Shown: positions 32,322 to 35,908 of the stretch, piece after piece
How the letters are laid out: each line of letters starts with the position of its first letter
How positions within the stretch are numbered: the stretch's first letter is position 1
NCBI GenBank assembly: GCA_012514645.1
Contig: JAAYZW010000029.1
Location: 1-35,908 of the forward strand
Direction of reading: 5' to 3'
Source of the DNA: Chloroflexota bacterium
GTDB taxonomy: Bacteria; Chloroflexota; Anaerolineae; Anaerolineales; Anaerolineaceae
Length of the DNA: 35,908 bases
Program-made: the position numbers and the translations under genes
The notes under the pieces: model-generated
Databases searched by the model: none
Told to the model about the DNA's origin: nothing
What the model saw: the letters and a program-made list of their open reading frames with translations, nothing else

Positions 32322-32897
32322 ATGATGGAACACTATCGCTCTGACTCACTGACCCTCTTTGAAACGCCCCTGCCGCCCAGGTGTTTTCTCGCCATCGGCG
32401 CGCACGCCCTCTCAGAGCGCATGCTGCAGCTCATCTCCTCCCTGGCGCTGCGGCAGCACGTCACTGTGCTCGATTGCGGTAACCGTTCGAACATGTACGC
32501 GGTTGCTAAACTGATCCGCCCCTACACCTCCGACCCGGTCAGCGTGATGAACAACATCCGCCTTTCGCGCGCTTTTACCTGCTACCAGGTTTTGGCAATG
32601 ATCCAGGCAACCGCCAAAAACCCGCCCCGAGAACCGCTGGTATTGCTCGATTTGCTGGCAACCTTCCTGGACGAAGACGTAGAGCTAAAAGACAGCCAGC
32701 GCCTGCTCACGCACAGCCTAAGCCTACTCGCAGAGATGAGCCATTTTGTACCGGTGATGATCAGCACGCGCCAAATCCCCGCCATTGCTGAAAATCGCAG
32801 TGTTTTACTCGAGCAGCTCAAAGCCAGTGTCGACATCTGCTGGGAAGAGCCGCTGCCCCTACCCACCAGCCAGGAGCTGCAGCTGGCACTCTTTTAG
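32322..32897 (+). CDS. RecA-like protein without P-loop (ImuA/RadB-like), probably leaderless
   Basis: A 191-residue protein with a RecA-type layout but no Walker A: the expected GxxxxGKT place reads AIGAHALSERML. It continues VTVLDCGNRSNMYAVAKLI, NIRLSRAFTCYQVLAMI (compare the ARAF..xxQ region of RadA-like proteins), PLVLLDLLATFLDE at the Walker B strand, and VMISTRQIPAIA. Such ATP-binding-dead RecA relatives, like ImuA and SulA, act as polymerase partners or regulators. ATG 32322 (or 32325) sits at the predicted transcription start with no ribosome site, so translation is probably leaderless. The role as a polymerase accessory is inferred from its place before the PolB2-type gene. Confidence 0.72.
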   Translation: MMEHYRSDSLTLFETPLPPRCFLAIGAHALSERMLQLISSLALRQHVTVLDCGNRSNMYAVAKLIRPYTSDPVSVMNNIRLSRAFTCYQVLAMIQATAKNPPREPLVLLDLLATFLDEDVELKDSQRLLTHSLSLLAEMSHFVPVMISTRQIPAIAENRSVLLEQLKASVDICWEEPLPLPTSQELQLALF

Positions 32898-32907
32898 TGA
32901 GGCATTC

Positions 32908-33336
32908 ATGGGAAGAACGATTGCATCCATCACCCAAACCTGGCAGGAAGAAGAAGCCGCGCTCAACCGTTTCAAACGCGCCCTGCGCAAGGACGACCAG
33001 CTCCTTCTGGACGAACTGCTTGTGCTCTCGCGCTTGCATTTAGCTGAAGCCTCTTATGCCTCCAACCTCTACCCGCTCGATATGTATCTGATCGCCATTT
33101 TACTGGAGGTCTACAAGCAGCTCAAAGCCACCCAACGCCATCTGTTTAACCACGATCAGCACAAAGACCAGTCCCGCCTGGAGGAAGAAAACGTTTTCCT
33201 CAAACTGATCACCAACTACCTGGAAAACTCAGGCGAGCAGGTGCAGGAAAGCACTTTTGAAGCCGAGGAAGAGGAACTGGTCGTAGTTGAGCCGGAGGTT
33301 GACAGCTCATATACTGATTTTGAAGAAGCACCATGA
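32908..33336 (+). CDS. Small acidic helical protein of the PolB2 cassette
   Basis: A 142-residue protein. Residues 1-95 are predicted mostly helical (TWQEEEAALNRFKRALRKDDQLLLDELLVLSRLHLAEASYASNLYPLDMYLIAILLEVYKQL). The last 45 residues are very acidic (TFEAEEEELVVVEPEVDSSYTDFEEAP), which could be a flexible tail for protein or clamp contact. ATG 32908 has GAGG upstream. It lies 10 bp after the RecA-like gene and overlaps the polymerase gene start by 4 bp (ATGA). No known domain is recognised; its constant position suggests a structural partner of the polymerase. Confidence 0.7.
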   Translation: MGRTIASITQTWQEEEAALNRFKRALRKDDQLLLDELLVLSRLHLAEASYASNLYPLDMYLIAILLEVYKQLKATQRHLFNHDQHKDQSRLEEENVFLKLITNYLENSGEQVQESTFEAEEEELVVVEPEVDSSYTDFEEAP

Positions 33337-35561
33337 ACCGCACTTTTACCGGCTGGCTGCTGGACCTCTACCTCAACCAAGATGAGGGACTGAGCCTGTG
33401 GTTTATCTCTGCCGATGACGACAGCCGCGTCTGCTTCAAGCAGCGCTTTCCGCTTAGTTTTTACGTTGCCGGTCCAAACGAAACCTTGCGCGCGCTCTGG
33501 AAGAGAATTTCGGGTCATCCAGACGTGCTTTCGCTCAGCCGACAGCGCAAGCAAGATGTCTTTGAAGACCAGTTGGTCGACGTGATGCAAATTGAGATGC
33601 AGTCACCTGCCAGCCAGGTGAAGCTTTTTCGCGAAATCGAACAAATCTACCCCGACCTGACCTACTATGACGTCGATATCGCCATCGGCACGCGCTACAT
33701 TGCCCGTTATGGCGCCTTCCCGCTGGCGCTTTGTAAACTGGAAGCTGACCAGGATGGGCTAATCCAATCAATCCACGTGTTGAACAGCCGTTGGGATCTC
33801 TTGCCCGAGTTGCCGCCCTTGCGCGTGTTGAACATTAGCCCCGATGCCGACCCCACTCGCAGCAAAGTGGAGTCGCTGTTGGTGCATTCCGATCGCTTCG
33901 AGCTGCGCCTGGCGCTCGACCCACAGGGCAGCTACCTGCAAACGCTCGACCAGCTTCTGGCTGACTACAACCCGGACATTTTGGCAACCGATTGGGGTGA
34001 CAGCTGGCTGATCCCGTTTTTGCTAAAAGAATCAGAGCAGAAGGGCATCCCGCTGCAGCTCAACCGCGACACCAGCCGACCAGTTCGCTGGCAAAAGGAG
34101 AGCACTTATTTCTCTTATGGGCACATCATCTACCGCCCTGAGGAGGCGCACCTGTTTGGGCGCTGCCATATCGACCGGAAATCCGCCATGATGTGGTCCG
34201 ACTACAGCCTGGCTGGCACGCTCGAGATGGCACGTGTAACCACCCTGCCGATCGAAAAAGCCGGTCGTGTCTCGCCGGGTCAGGGCATTTCTGCCATGCA
34301 GGTGATCACCGGGCTTGAAAAAGACCTGCTGGTGCCCTACCAAAAACGCCAGTTCGAAGAATTCAAAACCGGTCTGAAGCTAATCCAGTCTGACCGCGGC
34401 GGCATGGTCTATCAGCCCATTACCGGGCTGCATACCGATGTAGCACAGATCGACTTCATCTCCATGTATCCCGCCATCATCATTTCGGGCAATATTTCAC
34501 CCGAAGTGCCCCTGCCAGATGGCTTAACCCCGGCACACGAAGACCTGGGCGTGGTGCCGCTGACGCTCAAACCGCTCTATGAAAAACGGATCACCATCAA
34601 GCAAAAGATCCGCACCTACCCCGGAAATCACCCCATGGTCACGACCCTGAAAGAACGCGCCCAGGCACTCAAATGGCTACTGGTGGTTTGTTTTGGCTTT
34701 CTGGGTTATAAAAATGCCCGCTATGGACGCATCGAGGCGCATGAGGCGGTCACCAGGGGCGGGCGCGAAGTGCTCTTGCGCGCCAAGGACGTGGCAGAAG
34801 AAGAGGGTTTTGAAGTGCTGCACATGTATGTCGACGCACTGTGGGTTAAGAAAAAGGGCAGCAACAAGCCTGAGCATTTTACTGAGTTGATCAAAAAGAT
34901 CAACCACCGCACCGGTTTGACCATTAACCTGGACGGCATTTACCGTTGGGTGGCGTTTCTGCCCTCCAAAGTCGATCCGCGCATTCCGGTTGCCAACCGC
35001 TATTTTGGCGTATTTCAAAGCGGCGAGATCAAAGTGCGCGGGCTGGAAGCACGCCGACGCGACACCCCCTTGTGGATTGCCGCGGTTCAGAAGGAAATGA
35101 TCAGACTGCTGGGTCAGGCAGGCACCAAAGACGAACTGGAAGACTGCATCCAGGGAGCATTTAACTATTACCAACAGGCACTGCGTGCTTTGAAAGCGAA
35201 CTTGGTTGCGCCGGAGCGGCTGGTGATCAATGGCAAAGTCAGTTACGCCCTGGAAGCTTACAAAGTTTCGACGGCATCGGTGCGGGCAGCCCGGCAACTG
35301 CAAGCAGCAGGGATGCCGGTCAAACCAGGGATGCGCGTACGCTTAGTGTACATATGCGGCGAGCCAGATGTGATGGCCTGGGACCTGGGTAAGAAGGTCG
35401 ACCCCGCTGATCTGGATTCTGCTAAATACGTTGAACTCCTCATCCGCGCTGCCAGCTCGGTTCTCTCACCCTTCGGAGTCTCGGTAGACATCCTGCGCGA
35501 GTGGTCGCTATCCGACGCTCTCCAGCTTCACATTTCTTCCTGGCGGTATTGCTTGGGTTGA
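33333..35561 (+). CDS. B-family DNA polymerase, PolB2-like, exonuclease residues lost
   Basis: A 742-residue polymerase. Motif A is DFISMYPAII with D374. Motif B is K447 followed by WLLVVCFGFLGYKNARYG, where the usual NS is VV. Motif C is YVDALW with D501; the second Asp of DTD is Leu503. The N-terminal exonuclease-like part lacks clear active residues: the Exo I place reads LRVLNISPD (N167, S169 where D and E are expected), and ATDWGDSWLIPFLL lacks the Exo II Asp. This pattern fits archaeal PolB2/Dpo2-type polymerases, long thought inactive but linked to damage-induced mutagenesis in Sulfolobus. It is coupled to the small acidic gene and lies under the LexA-type promoter. It is likely a non-proofreading translesion polymerase; activity is not proven. 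Confidence 0.85.
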   Translation: MNRTFTGWLLDLYLNQDEGLSLWFISADDDSRVCFKQRFPLSFYVAGPNETLRALWKRISGHPDVLSLSRQRKQDVFEDQLVDVMQIEMQSPASQVKLFREIEQIYPDLTYYDVDIAIGTRYIARYGAFPLALCKLEADQDGLIQSIHVLNSRWDLLPELPPLRVLNISPDADPTRSKVESLLVHSDRFELRLALDPQGSYLQTLDQLLADYNPDILATDWGDSWLIPFLLKESEQKGIPLQLNRDTSRPVRWQKESTYFSYGHIIYRPEEAHLFGRCHIDRKSAMMWSDYSLAGTLEMARVTTLPIEKAGRVSPGQGISAMQVITGLEKDLLVPYQKRQFEEFKTGLKLIQSDRGGMVYQPITGLHTDVAQIDFISMYPAIIISGNISPEVPLPDGLTPAHEDLGVVPLTLKPLYEKRITIKQKIRTYPGNHPMVTTLKERAQALKWLLVVCFGFLGYKNARYGRIEAHEAVTRGGREVLLRAKDVAEEEGFEVLHMYVDALWVKKKGSNKPEHFTELIKKINHRTGLTINLDGIYRWVAFLPSKVDPRIPVANRYFGVFQSGEIKVRGLEARRRDTPLWIAAVQKEMIRLLGQAGTKDELEDCIQGAFNYYQQALRALKANLVAPERLVINGKVSYALEAYKVSTASVRAARQLQAAGMPVKPGMRVRLVYICGEPDVMAWDLGKKVDPADLDSAKYVELLIRAASSVLSPFGVSVDILREWSLSDALQLHISSWRYCLG

Positions 35562-35768
35562 TGATGAGTATGTTTTGTCTGCTTGGCTAAAGACCAGATA
35601 GATCTATCATGTTGTTTCAGCCAGAAAAAGATTAAGCCGCAGCTTTTGACGTATTTACAACTGGACTGGTTTACCCCTTTGCTTTGTTGTGCTTTACCAG
35701 CAACGCCCTGCATTTCATCGTTTGTATTGCCTTTTGATATCCTTTTTCTTACAGGGACCAATTGGTAA
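35562..35768. other. Spacer between the polymerase gene and an IS256 element
   Basis: About 200 bp with no supported gene. A minus-strand open frame (35528-35776) overlaps the polymerase end and IS end, has no domain and no ribosome site, and is not accepted. No clear terminator for the cassette is visible here. Confidence 0.4.
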
Positions 35769-35908
35769 GGTAACATAAGTTTCGCACATTCAAAAAGGAC
35801 ATGGTCCTGAAATCACTTGGTAAGATGTAGTTGATAAACCAAAACAACCAAGGAGAACAAAACCATGTCAGACAAGATTGTACAATTAAACGAGCAAGTA
35901 ATAAAGAC
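35769..35908 (+). mobile_element. Left end of a second IS256-family element (cut by window edge)
   Basis: GGTAACATAAGTTTCGCACA at 35769-35788 looks like an IS256-type terminal sequence. It is followed by about 75 bp of spacer and the start of a transposase gene at 35865. The right end is outside the window, so the boundary and inverted repeat are not verified. Confidence 0.6.
35865..35908 (+). CDS. IS256-family transposase, N-terminal fragment at window edge
   Basis: ATG 35865 with AAGGAG nine bases upstream. The visible 14 residues, MSDKIVQLNEQVIK, match the start typical of IS256-type transposases with a helical N-terminus. The rest lies outside the window. It differs from the truncated IS256 copy at 31919, so the cassette is flanked by two distinct members rather than one composite pair. 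Confidence 0.65.
   Translation, partial: MSDKIVQLNEQVIK

Noticed and set aside
35528-35776. 82-codon minus-strand open frame after the polymerase
   Set aside because: It overlaps the polymerase end and the IS256 left end, lacks a ribosome site and any domain, and its composition is that of a spacer.
1-35908. CRISPR array or rRNA genes
   Set aside because: No regularly spaced direct repeats with unique spacers and no rRNA-like sequence were seen.

Overview
The window reads like a chromosome segment of an anaerobic, Gram-positive-like bacterium of the Chloroflexota, most probably Anaerolineae. This is inferred from gene content: a ferredoxin-dependent 2-oxoacid oxidoreductase, Thr/Pro-rich secreted proteins, tandem large GT-C-like membrane proteins, a LuxR-HTH/TM/kelch protein and a PolB2-type polymerase cassette. 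There is no rRNA to confirm it.

Layout. (1) 157-11395, + strand: a tightly packed run starting with homoserine dehydrogenase and folK, then two paralogous GT-C-like membrane proteins, three GT4 glycosyltransferases, a Wzx-like flippase and a polysaccharide pyruvyl transferase. This looks like a surface polysaccharide locus. (2) 11370-17475: a lipoprotein, a four-repeat secreted protein with its own promoter and terminator, a membrane-anchored LuxR/kelch protein, a membrane-anchored M23 peptidase and a PlsC-type acyltransferase. (3) 17595-20295: a korDABC operon closed by a strong terminator. (4) 20694-24759: a PH-like membrane protein, then a degenerate LCP-family lipoprotein paired with a secreted SLT-like protein; the last two share a C-terminal tail type. 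(5) 24808-28338: a small YtxH gene interrupted upstream by a 3.3-kb AT-rich island. The island carries a HelD-like helicase and a decayed ANT(6)-type aminoglycoside nucleotidyltransferase, and is bounded by an 81-bp direct repeat made of the 5' end of ytxH. (6) 28471-31256, - strand: VOC protein, flavodoxin, two SAM methyltransferases and a small membrane protein. (7) 31445-31665: tRNA-Lys and tRNA-Asn behind a consensus promoter. (8) 31919-35908: a truncated IS256 transposase, a three-gene cassette (P-loop-less RecA-like protein, small acidic helical protein, PolB2-type polymerase), and the start of a second IS256 element.

The most interesting system is the last cassette. Its promoter has a perfect TTGACA/17/TATAAT architecture with a Gram-positive-type LexA palindrome (AGAACGCATGTTCT) filling most of the spacer. 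The first ATG lies at the predicted transcription start, so the message is probably leaderless. The polymerase keeps the motif A aspartate and one motif C aspartate, but has lost recognisable exonuclease residues. Together this suggests an SOS-controlled, non-proofreading translesion module, similar in logic to ImuA-ImuB-DnaE2 but built on a B-family enzyme. The second notable structure is the ytxH island, where the native promoter was separated from the intact gene and now points into the inserted operon.
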